From Pseudomonas cremoris (GTDB lineage Bacteria; Pseudomonadota; Gammaproteobacteria; Pseudomonadales; Pseudomonadaceae): a stretch of 64,000 nt of DNA. Of this stretch, positions 56,566 to 64,000 are shown one piece after another. The stretch is taken from positions 372,001 to 436,000 of the forward strand of contig NZ_JAAXCY010000004.1 of the NCBI RefSeq assembly GCF_014230465.1, in the 5' to 3' direction. Position 1 is the stretch's first letter. Each line of letters begins with the position of its first letter. The position numbers and the translations under genes were made by a program. A model generated the notes under the pieces. That model saw only the letters and a list, made by a program, of their open reading frames with translations. It had not been told where the DNA came from and did not search any database.

Positions 56566-57144
56566 ATGTCAATCAAACCCCTGGCCTTCGCCCTGCTCGC
56601 CGCCGCTGCCGTGCCAGCCCATGCCGACTGGTACCTGGATAACGAATCTTCACGCCTGTCGTTCGTCACCACCAAGAACACCGAGATCGCCGAAGTGCAG
56701 CGCTTTTTGGTGTTGCACGGCAAGGTCGACAGCAAAGGCGCAGCGCAGTTGGAAGTGGAGCTGGAGTCGGTCAACAGTGGCGTCCCGTTGCGTGACGAGC
56801 GCATGCGCAATGAGTTGTTCGAGATCAAGACCTTCCCCGATGCGCTGATCAACGCGCAAATCAATCTGCAACCCATCAATGACCTGGCCCCCGGCGCGCA
56901 ATTGGAATTGCGTTTGCCATTGAGCGTCACCCTGCACGGCAAGACTCAAACCTACAGCGCCGAGCTGCTGGCCACGCGCCTGGATGACCGGCGTTTCCAG
57001 GTCGTGACTCTGGAGCCGCTAGTGCTGCATGCCGAGGATTTTGACCTGGTGCCAGGCGTGGCAACGTTGCGCAAGGCCGCCGGTTTGGAATCCATCAGTC
57101 TGTCGGTGCCGGTGGGTGCGGTGCTGATCTTCACGGCGCGCTGA
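56566..57144 (+). CDS. YceI-family periplasmic protein
   Basis: The 192-residue protein has a signal peptide cut after AVPAHA and the YceI lipocalin-like barrel: WYLDNESSRLSFVTTKN, SGVPLRDERMRNELFEIKTFP and LPLSVTLHGKTQTY. These proteins bind polyisoprenoids or amphiphiles in the periplasm. The cardiolipin synthase gene begins two bases later. Confidence 0.9.
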   Translation: MSIKPLAFALLAAAAVPAHADWYLDNESSRLSFVTTKNTEIAEVQRFLVLHGKVDSKGAAQLEVELESVNSGVPLRDERMRNELFEIKTFPDALINAQINLQPINDLAPGAQLELRLPLSVTLHGKTQTYSAELLATRLDDRRFQVVTLEPLVLHAEDFDLVPGVATLRKAAGLESISLSVPVGAVLIFTAR

Positions 57145-57146
57145 CC

Positions 57147-58304
57147 ATGGCCGGCGCGGTGTTCCCGTGGCGCAGCGCCAACCGTTTCGAGTTGTTGATC
57201 GACGGGCCGAGATTTTTCCCGCAGATGCTGGTGGACATTGCCCGCGCCGAGCGACAAGTCGAGTTGGAGTTGTACCTGGTGGAAGCGGGTGCCTGTGCCG
57301 AGGCCCTGGTGCAGGCACTGATACTTGCCGCCGAGCGTGGTGTGCAGGTGCGTTGCCTGTTCGATGACTATGGCAGCCTGGCGTTTAGCCTTGGGCTGCG
57401 CAAGCGCCTGACTGACGCTGGCGTGGAGCTGCGTTTCTACAATCGCCTGAGGTTGCGCCGCTGGATGCGCAACCTGTATCGCGACCACCGCAAGCTGTTG
57501 CTGGTCGATCAGCACGTCGCCTTTGTGGGCGGCACCGGCGTCACCGACGAGTTCTGGACGCCGGGCCAGGACACCGCCGACTGGCATGAAGTGATGGTGC
57601 AAATCAGCGGCCCGTTAGTGTTGGACTGGCAGGCGCTGTTCGACCGCCAGTGGCATGCCAACGCCGCCCGCCGGGAGTGGAAACCCGCCACCCGTTTCGG
57701 CCTGTCGCGCTTGCCCAAGATGCCCGCCACCGGACCGGGACTTGGGCGTGTCGCCTATGCTGACGCCCGCCAGCACCGCGACATCCTGAAATCGCTGATC
57801 CGCGCATTAAACAGTGGCCACCAACGTATCTGGCTGGCGACTCCGTACTTCCTGCCAACCTGGGGCGTTCGTCGTGCGTTGCGGCGAGCCGCGGGGCGCG
57901 GTGTGGATGTGCGGCTGTTGCTCACTGGCCCGCGCACCGATCATCCGTCTGTGCGTTATGCCGGGCACCGTTACTACCCGCGTCTGCTGCGCTCGGGGGT
58001 GCAGATTTTTGAATACCAGCCGTGCTTTCTGCATCTGAAAATGGTGCTGGTGGACGATTGGGTCAGCGTGGGGTCATGCAATTTCGATCATTGGAATTTG
58101 CGTTTCAACCTGGACGCCAACCTGGAGGCGTTGGACCCGCCATTGACGCAGGCGGTGGCGGGCAGTTTCGAGCGTGATTTTGCCCAGAGCCTGGCAGTGA
58201 GCCTGGAGGCATGGCAGGCGCGGCCATTGTGGCGGCGGGTGAAGCAGCGGGTGTGGGGGTGGATTGATCGGTTGGTGGTTAACCTGTTGGACAGACGCGG
58301 CTAA
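57147..58304 (+). CDS. clsB: Cardiolipin synthase ClsB-type (phospholipase D superfamily)
   Basis: The 385-residue protein has two HKD motifs: DHRKLLLVDQHVAFVGG (His114, Lys116, Asp121) and HLKMVLVDDWVSVGSCNFD. It lacks N-terminal membrane helices, which points to ClsB rather than ClsA. It condenses phosphatidylglycerol or a related lipid to cardiolipin. Closely coupled to the yceI gene. Confidence 0.9.
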   Translation: MAGAVFPWRSANRFELLIDGPRFFPQMLVDIARAERQVELELYLVEAGACAEALVQALILAAERGVQVRCLFDDYGSLAFSLGLRKRLTDAGVELRFYNRLRLRRWMRNLYRDHRKLLLVDQHVAFVGGTGVTDEFWTPGQDTADWHEVMVQISGPLVLDWQALFDRQWHANAARREWKPATRFGLSRLPKMPATGPGLGRVAYADARQHRDILKSLIRALNSGHQRIWLATPYFLPTWGVRRALRRAAGRGVDVRLLLTGPRTDHPSVRYAGHRYYPRLLRSGVQIFEYQPCFLHLKMVLVDDWVSVGSCNFDHWNLRFNLDANLEALDPPLTQAVAGSFERDFAQSLAVSLEAWQARPLWRRVKQRVWGWIDRLVVNLLDRRG

Positions 58305-58321
58305 TCAGGTCAACTCGATCT

Positions 58322-58417
58322 AAATGTGGGAGCGGGCTTGCTCGCGAATGCAGCGTGTCAGTCACTGAAGATGTCGACTGATCCACCGCATTCGCGAGCA
58401 AGCCCGCTCCCACATTT
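58322..58417. repeat. REP pair between clsB and bglX
   Basis: Arms AATGTGGGAGCGGGCTTGCT and inverse flank a 40-base centre between convergent genes. Confidence 0.9.
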
Positions 58418-58434
58418 TTTGACCGCGTCAGGCG

Positions 58435-60726
58435 TTAGAGCAATTCGAACGTCTGCTGCTGCACATCCTGGGAGTCCAACCCAATCTGCACATTGAACTC
58501 ACCCGGCTCCGCCGCGTACTTGAGCTGGGTGTTGTAGAACTTCAAGTCTTCCTCGGTGATGGTGAAGTGCAACGTGCGCTCTTCGCCAGCCTTGAGCATG
58601 ACCTTCTGGAAGTTCTTCAGCTCCTTGATCGGGCGGATCATCGAGCCGGCCACGTCCTGGATATACAGCTGCACCACGGTTTCGCCATCGACCTTGCCGG
58701 TGTTGGCCACGGTCACGCTGGCGTCGAGCTTGCCGGTCTTGTTCAGGGTGGTGGACGACAGCGCCATGTCCGACAGGGTGAACGTGGTGTAGCTCAGGCC
58801 GTAACCAAACGGGAACAGCGGCCCGGTGACGTCATCGAAGTACTGCGAGGTGTAGTTGCCCGGCTTGCCTGGGGTGAATGGGCGGCCGATGGTCAGGTGG
58901 TTGTAGTAGGTCGGAATCTGCCCCACCGAACGTGGGAAGGTGATCGGCAGCTTGCCCGATGGGTTGTAGTCACCAAACAGCACGTCCGCGATGGCGTTGC
59001 CGCCTTCGGTGCCGGCGAACCAGGTTTCCAGGATCGCGTCGGCCTGTTGGTTCTCCTCCAGAATCGACAGCGGACGGCCGTTCATCAGCACCAGCACCAG
59101 CGGCTTGCCGGTGGCCTTGAGGGCCTTGATCAGGTCGCGCTGGCTTTGCGGGATGTTCAGGTCGGTACGGCTGGACGACTCGTGGGACATGCCACGGGAC
59201 TCGCCCACGGCGGCCACGATCACGTCGGCATCCTTGGCGGCTTTTACCGCTTCATCAATCAGCACTTGCGGCGCACGGGTGTCATCCACCACTTCCGGCG
59301 CATCGAAATTGAGGAAGTTGAGGTAATCGACCACGGCCTTGTCGTTGGTGATGTTGGCACCACGGGCGTAGATCACTTTGCCCTTTTCACCGATCACCGC
59401 GTTCAAGCCGTCCAGCAGGGTCACAGACTGCGCAGGCTTACCGGCGGCCGCCCAACTGCCCATCATGTCGATGGGGGCCTTGGCCAGCGGGCCGACCAGG
59501 GCGATGGTCGCGGTTTTTTTCAACGGCAGGGTGTTGTTCTGGTTTTTCAGCAGCACCAGGCTGCGGCGTGCGATATCGCGAGCGTCGGCACGGTGCAGGC
59601 GGCTGTCGGCGTAGGTGTCGACCGGGTCATCTTCAGCCTTGCCGATGCGCAGGTACGGGTCCTTGAACAGGCCCATGTCGTACTTGGCACCGAGCACTTC
59701 ACGCACGGCATTGTCGATGTCGCTCTGCTCGATCTCGCCGGACTTGAGCAGCCCCGGCAATTCCTTGCCGTACAGTGAATCGTTCATGCTCATGTCGATG
59801 CCGGCCTTGATCGCGAGCTTGGCGGCTTCACGCCCGTCCTTGGCCACGCCGTGCTTGATCAACTCGAAGATAGCGCCATGGTCGCTCACAGCCAGGCCCT
59901 TGAAGCCCCAGTCCTTGCGCAGCAGGTCGTTCATCAGCCAGGTGTTGGCGGTGGCGGGCACGCCGTTGATCGAGTTCAACGCCACCATCACACCGCCGGA
60001 GCCGGCCTTGATCGCCGCGTGGTACGGCGGCAGGTAGTCCTGGTACATCTTGACCGGGCTCATGTCGACCACGTTGTAGTCGCGACCGCCTTCCACCGCG
60101 CCATACAGGGCGAAGTGCTTGACGCTGGCCATGATGCTGTCGGCATTGGCCGGGCTTGCGCCCTGGAACGCCTTGACCATGACTTCGGCGATACGCGAGA
60201 CGAGGTAGGTGTCTTCACCGAAGCCTTCGGAGGTGCGGCCCCAGCGCGGGTCGCGGGAGATGTCGACCATCGGCGCGAAGGTGATGTCGAGGCTGTCGGC
60301 GGCGGCTTCCTGGGCGGCGATGCGCCCGGAGCGGCCGATGGCGTCCATGTCCCAGCTGGAAGCCAGTGCCAGGCTGATTGGGAAAATGGTGCGGTGGCCG
60401 TGGATCACGTCGTAGGCGAAGAACATCGGGATCTTCAAGCGGCTGCGCATGGCCGCGTCCTGCATTGGACGGTTTTCGGGGCGGGTGATGGAGTTGAACG
60501 TGCCGCCGATGCGACCGGCGGCGATTTCCTTGCGGATCAGCTCGCGGGGCATTTCGGGGCCGATGCTGATCAGGCGCAATTGGCCGATCTTTTCATCGAG
60601 GGTCATTTGCTTGAGCAGGTCGCTGACAAAGGCGTCCTTGTCTTTAAGCGCAGCAGGCTTTGTTTCTGCCCATACGGGGTGACTGGCCAGAGTGGCAACA
60701 AGGCCGAGCAAACACAGCTTTTTCAT
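58435..60726 (-). CDS. bglX: Periplasmic beta-glucosidase BglX (GH3)
   Basis: The 763-residue length is that of E. coli BglX (about 765). A signal peptide (LCLLGLVATLASHPVWA) precedes the GH3 barrel, whose nucleophile is Asp282 in GLAVSDHGA; KHFALYGAVEGG and GRTSEGFGED are further GH3 marks. A C-terminal fibronectin-like domain follows. AAAGGAT precedes the ATG. It cleaves terminal beta-glucose from oligosaccharides in the periplasm. Confidence 0.95.
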   Translation of the reverse strand: MKKLCLLGLVATLASHPVWAETKPAALKDKDAFVSDLLKQMTLDEKIGQLRLISIGPEMPRELIRKEIAAGRIGGTFNSITRPENRPMQDAAMRSRLKIPMFFAYDVIHGHRTIFPISLALASSWDMDAIGRSGRIAAQEAAADSLDITFAPMVDISRDPRWGRTSEGFGEDTYLVSRIAEVMVKAFQGASPANADSIMASVKHFALYGAVEGGRDYNVVDMSPVKMYQDYLPPYHAAIKAGSGGVMVALNSINGVPATANTWLMNDLLRKDWGFKGLAVSDHGAIFELIKHGVAKDGREAAKLAIKAGIDMSMNDSLYGKELPGLLKSGEIEQSDIDNAVREVLGAKYDMGLFKDPYLRIGKAEDDPVDTYADSRLHRADARDIARRSLVLLKNQNNTLPLKKTATIALVGPLAKAPIDMMGSWAAAGKPAQSVTLLDGLNAVIGEKGKVIYARGANITNDKAVVDYLNFLNFDAPEVVDDTRAPQVLIDEAVKAAKDADVIVAAVGESRGMSHESSSRTDLNIPQSQRDLIKALKATGKPLVLVLMNGRPLSILEENQQADAILETWFAGTEGGNAIADVLFGDYNPSGKLPITFPRSVGQIPTYYNHLTIGRPFTPGKPGNYTSQYFDDVTGPLFPFGYGLSYTTFTLSDMALSSTTLNKTGKLDASVTVANTGKVDGETVVQLYIQDVAGSMIRPIKELKNFQKVMLKAGEERTLHFTITEEDLKFYNTQLKYAAEPGEFNVQIGLDSQDVQQQTFELL

Positions 60727-60951
60727 GACTATCCTTTTTCGGCTCACTGCACAGCGAAAATGCGCTGCTCTGCCAAAATGTGGGGAACATATGTTGTTGT
60801 TCGAGTGTTATTGCAGAAAATGCACCACACTTCTGAACTCTTATTTGTGCTGGGCATCTTTTTAGCTGATTGATCTGATGCAATCCAGTCGCGGCAGCGG
60901 ATTATGCCTTACCGTTGCCAAATTCCATCAAGGTTCGCCAGGAGAAACACC

Positions 60952-61563
60952 ATGCAAGCAGCACAAGGTTACCGTTGGGGCGTGAAAGCCGCGGTTTTGT
61001 TACTGATTAGTACCGTACTCAGCGGTTGCGGCATCAATAACATCCCCACCCTGGACGAACAGGCCAAGGCGGCCTGGGGCCAGGTACAGAACCAATACCA
61101 ACGCCGTGCGGACCTGATCCCCAACCTGGTGGAAGTGGTCAAGGGCTATGCCACCCATGAGCAGGACACCCTCACCGCCGTGATCGAAGCGCGGGCCAAG
61201 GCCACCTCGATCCAGGTGGATGCCAGCACCCTCGACAATCCGGAAAAACTCAAGCAGTTCCAGCAAGCCCAGGATGGCCTGAGCGGTGCACTCAGCCGCC
61301 TGATGGTGGTGTCCGAGCGCTACCCGGACCTCAAGGCCAACCAGAACTTCCTGGCCCTGCAATCCCAGCTTGAAGGCACCGAAAACCGCATCGCCGTGGC
61401 CCGCCGCGACTTTATCCAGGCGGTGCAGGCCTACAACACCGAGATTCGCACGTTCCCCGGCCGCCTGTGGCACAGCGTGATGTACAGCGACTTGCCGATC
61501 CGTGCCACGTTTGAAGCCACCAGCGCCGATGCCGATAAAGCACCGCAAGTGAAGTTCAAATAA
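60952..61563 (+). CDS. LemA-family lipoprotein
   Basis: The 203-residue protein has lipobox LSGCGINN and the LemA core NQYQRRADLIPNLVEVVKGY with long helices after it and TFPGRLWHSVMYSD near the end. AGGAGAA precedes the ATG. LemA proteins are usually encoded with TPM-domain proteins, as here; their job in the envelope is unclear. Confidence 0.92.
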   Translation: MQAAQGYRWGVKAAVLLLISTVLSGCGINNIPTLDEQAKAAWGQVQNQYQRRADLIPNLVEVVKGYATHEQDTLTAVIEARAKATSIQVDASTLDNPEKLKQFQQAQDGLSGALSRLMVVSERYPDLKANQNFLALQSQLEGTENRIAVARRDFIQAVQAYNTEIRTFPGRLWHSVMYSDLPIRATFEATSADADKAPQVKFK

Positions 61564-61581
61564 CGCTGCATTGAGGTGTCG

Positions 61582-62307
61582 ATGCGTTTATTAAGGATAG
61601 GCCTGGCGCTGTGGCTGTTGGCCTGCGTGGGCGTGGCCCAGGCGGCGCTGACGTTCCCGGCGCTGACGGGGCGGGTGGTAGACACCGCGCAGATGATCGA
61701 CCCGGCTACGCGCGCGCAACTGACCCAGCAATTGCAGGCGCTGGAACAGACCTCGGGCGACCAGATCGTGGTGGTCACCGTGCCCGACCTGCAAGGCGTG
61801 CCCATTGAGGACTTTGGTTATCAATTGGGCCGCCACTGGGGCATCGGCCAAAAGGGCAAGGACAACGGCGCGCTGTTGATCGTCGCCCGCGATGAGCGCA
61901 AATTGCGCATCGAAGTCGGCTATGGCCTGGAAGGTGTGCTCACTGATGCGCAGTCGTGGGTGATCATCAACCAGGTGATCGCGCCGGCCTTCAAGGCCGG
62001 CAACTACAGCAAGGGCATCAGCGACGGCGTAGCGGCGATGTTGCAAGTGGTGGGCGGCGAACCACTGGCGGTGCCGGCCCATGTGGCGGATGCCAACTTT
62101 GCCAAGGATAATCCCGGGTTTTCCATCGGGCTGTTTATCCTGCTGATCGGTGTGTTGTGGCTGTGTAATCGCCTGGGGTTGCCAGTGGGCGCGATCTTGC
62201 TGGCGATTCTCAGTAGTAGCGGACGCGGCGGCGGTGGAGGCGGCGGTGGTGGTTTCCGGGGCGGCGGTGGCGGCTTCGGCGGCGGCGGGGCTTCGGGTGG
62301 CTGGTGA
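61582..62307 (+). CDS. YgcG-type TPM-domain membrane protein
   Basis: The 241-residue protein has a signal peptide, a TPM domain (RVVDTAQMIDPATRAQLTQQ, RIEVGYGLEGVLTDA), a hydrophobic helix near 180-210 and a striking Gly-rich tail ending GGGGASGGW. This is the usual form of the YgcG family. The ATG at 61582 lies five bases behind TGAGG; a GTG two codons earlier is possible. Confidence 0.9.
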   Translation: MRLLRIGLALWLLACVGVAQAALTFPALTGRVVDTAQMIDPATRAQLTQQLQALEQTSGDQIVVVTVPDLQGVPIEDFGYQLGRHWGIGQKGKDNGALLIVARDERKLRIEVGYGLEGVLTDAQSWVIINQVIAPAFKAGNYSKGISDGVAAMLQVVGGEPLAVPAHVADANFAKDNPGFSIGLFILLIGVLWLCNRLGLPVGAILLAILSSSGRGGGGGGGGGFRGGGGGFGGGGASGGW

Positions 62308-62335
62308 TGATAATAATGAGAGAGCAACGACAACC

Positions 62336-62953
62336 ATGGCATTACTGACTGAACACGAGCAGCGCCAAGTCGCCGAAGCGATTGCCCGCGTCGAGAAAAC
62401 CACCGACGCAGAACTGGTGACCGTACTGGCCGCCCGCGCCGACGACTACGCCTACATTCCGCTGCTGTGGGCCAGCTTGATCGCCTTGGTGGTGCCGGGT
62501 GTGGTGCATTACCTGTCGGGCTACCTGACCATGTACACCTTGCTGCTGGCGCAATGGGCGACGTTCATTGTGCTGTGCCTGGTGTTTCGCCTGCCCAAGG
62601 TCACCACACGTTTGATTCCGCGCTCGGTACGCCACTGGCGTGCATCCAACCTGGCCCGGCGCCAGTTCCTGGAGCAGAACCTGCACCACACGGTGGGCAG
62701 CACCGGCGTGCTGATTTTTGTCAGCGAGGCCGAGCGTTATGTGGAAATCCTGGTGGATGACGGGATTTCCAAGCGTTTGGACGACGGTAGTTGGGATGTG
62801 ATCGTCAAGGCGTTTACGCAGCAGGTGAAGCAGGGGCAGACGTTGGCGGGGTTTATCAGCTGTATTGAAGCCTGTGGCGAGCTGTTGAAGGTGCATGTGC
62901 CGGTCACACAAACCCGTAACGAGCTGCCCAATCGCCTGGTTGTACTCGAATAA
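62336..62953 (+). CDS. Second TPM-domain protein with two membrane helices
   Basis: The 205-residue protein carries a shorter TPM-like domain (VEKTTDAELVTVLAARADDY, ILVDDGISKRLDDGSWDVI) split by two membrane helices at about 40-90. It lies 28 bases after the YgcG gene and completes a lemA-TPM-TPM operon. Confidence 0.87.
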   Translation: MALLTEHEQRQVAEAIARVEKTTDAELVTVLAARADDYAYIPLLWASLIALVVPGVVHYLSGYLTMYTLLLAQWATFIVLCLVFRLPKVTTRLIPRSVRHWRASNLARRQFLEQNLHHTVGSTGVLIFVSEAERYVEILVDDGISKRLDDGSWDVIVKAFTQQVKQGQTLAGFISCIEACGELLKVHVPVTQTRNELPNRLVVLE

Positions 62954-63049
62954 AAATGTGGGAGCGGGCTTGCTCGCGAATGCAGTGGATCAGCCAATGA
63001 ATCTGTTGACTGACCCACCGCATTCGCGAGCAAGCCCGCTCCCACATTT
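62954..63049. repeat. REP pair after the TPM operon
   Basis: Arms AATGTGGGAGCGGGCTTGCT and its inverse enclose a 45-base centre. Confidence 0.9.
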
Positions 63050-63154
63050 GGTTTGCGGTGGGCCTCATAGATACCGTTGATCAAATAACCCCGTGCCCTA
63101 AACCCCCATCCCCCCTAAAATGCCGGGCATTCCCAGCCCGAGGCGTTTTTGTTC

Positions 63155-64000
63155 ATGTCCGTCACCGCTCAACCTGTCAGCGACTACCACGCCCAGTTCA
63201 TCGAACTGCTGAGCGCAAGCCTCGCGCAGAACGCGTTTATCAAGCTGGTGCTGGCCAAGTACGTCGGCGAGGAAGCCGAGTTGCAGCGGCTGATCATCAA
63301 GCCGGTAACCGTCAAGGAGCAGCCATGCCTGTCCTTCGTTTATCGCTACAAGACCCGCGATATCACCAAGAACTTCGCCTTGGCCGACGGTGTGGCGGCG
63401 ATTGCCGAGCTGCTACCCGCGCAGTTCAAGAACGCCCACTTGCTGTCGCTGACCGACGAAGCCCAGTTGGAATACAGCAAAAAGAACAAAAGCTCGCTGT
63501 TCAAAAGCAAGCCGCAGCAACTGCGCGAAGCGCCCTCGGCCGAGCATAACCGCGAGAAGCATCGCTTCCTCGACCTCAGCCGTCCGTTCCTTTCTGACCT
63601 GGGTGTGACCGATGCCAAACAGGCGTTGATCCCGTCGATGTCGCGCAAATGGAAACAGATTAACAAGTTCATCGAAGTGTTCAGCCATGCGTTGACGTCA
63701 TCGCCGCTCAAGCTGGACCAACCGGTGCGCGTCGCCGATTTCGGTTCGGGCAAGGGCTACCTGACGTTCGCCATCCACGACTACCTGCGCAACACCCTCA
63801 AGGCCGAGGGCGAAGTGACCGGTGTGGAGTTGCGCGAAGACATGGTCACCCTGTGCAACACCGCCGCCGCCCGCCTGGAGCATCCGGGGCTGGTGTTCAA
63901 GTGCGGTGACGTGCGCAGCGTGGCACCGAGCGAACTGGACGTGATGATCGCCCTGCATGCCTGCGACATCGCCACCGATTACGCGATTCACACCGGCATT
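63155..64000 (+). CDS. SAM-dependent methyltransferase (cut by right edge)
   Basis: The frame is open for 282 codons from an ATG at 63155 to the edge. The N-terminal region covers about 190 residues, then the class I methyltransferase motif I appears as VADFGSGKGYLTFAIHDYL, followed by GVELREDMVTLC and a later ALHACD segment. It resembles the large SAM methyltransferases of the rRNA/tRNA type (DUF-class with ALHACDxATD), but the substrate is unknown. Confidence 0.88.
   Translation, partial: MSVTAQPVSDYHAQFIELLSASLAQNAFIKLVLAKYVGEEAELQRLIIKPVTVKEQPCLSFVYRYKTRDITKNFALADGVAAIAELLPAQFKNAHLLSLTDEAQLEYSKKNKSSLFKSKPQQLREAPSAEHNREKHRFLDLSRPFLSDLGVTDAKQALIPSMSRKWKQINKFIEVFSHALTSSPLKLDQPVRVADFGSGKGYLTFAIHDYLRNTLKAEGEVTGVELREDMVTLCNTAAARLEHPGLVFKCGDVRSVAPSELDVMIALHACDIATDYAIHTGI

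Overview
The window is GC-rich, densely coded chromosomal DNA that reads as a member of the Pseudomonas fluorescens group. Supporting signs are the Pseudomonas-type protocatechuate (pca) cluster with its PcaR operators, a MexAB-OprM/TtgABC/EmhABC pump with a TtgR/EmhR-type repressor and operator, the ornithine-lipid genes olsB-olsA, a CcoM-like mini-protein behind an Anr box, and repeated REP pairs built on the core TGTGGGAGCGGGCTTGCTCG. I saw no rRNA, tRNA, CRISPR array, integrase or transposase.

Layout. 1-13,990: a partial gene with a Gly-rich nucleotide-binding-like motif, an MHYT-GGDEF-EAL c-di-GMP protein, a YkgJ cysteine-cluster protein, an MFS transporter, rapA, a class-V aminotransferase translationally coupled to a RidA protein with a LysR regulator beside them, a CcoM-like gene, and a PiT phosphate transporter. 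14,400-27,600: the complete route from protocatechuate to succinyl-CoA and acetyl-CoA (pcaR, pcaK, pcaIJF, pcaHG, pcaT, pcaB, pcaD, pcaC) followed by a polysaccharide-deacetylase lipoprotein and an OprD-type porin. 28,400-31,750: an hscC (specialised Hsp70) and membrane J-protein pair. 32,000-38,700: tripartite RND efflux pump and divergent repressor. 38,950-41,540: arsR-MFS-old yellow enzyme operon with an operator array. 41,690-45,500: acpH, olsB-olsA, and a serine hydrolase with a small partner.

45,600-51,360 is the accessory island and the most unusual part. It is a minus-strand type VI secretion (T6SS) polymorphic-toxin locus: one full PAAR effector with a glycine-rich hydrophobic C-terminus, two orphan PAAR modules, two orphan toxin C-termini, at least two toxin relics and five paralogous two-helix membrane proteins that are the likely immunity proteins. 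Each of the four toxin or toxin-fragment reading frames overlaps the start of the next immunity gene by ATGA, and the fifth immunity gene has a degraded toxin tail in the same position. A 1,919-bp tandem duplication accounts for part of the array.

51,670-56,490 is a catabolic-looking operon (M20 amidohydrolase, MHS-type transporter broken by one extra G, amidase, IclR regulator). 56,560-64,000 holds yceI, a ClsB-type cardiolipin synthase, bglX, a lemA-TPM-TPM cluster and the first part of a methyltransferase cut by the right edge.

All calls come from reading the sequence. Family names rest on recognisable motifs and gene order; no database search was run.
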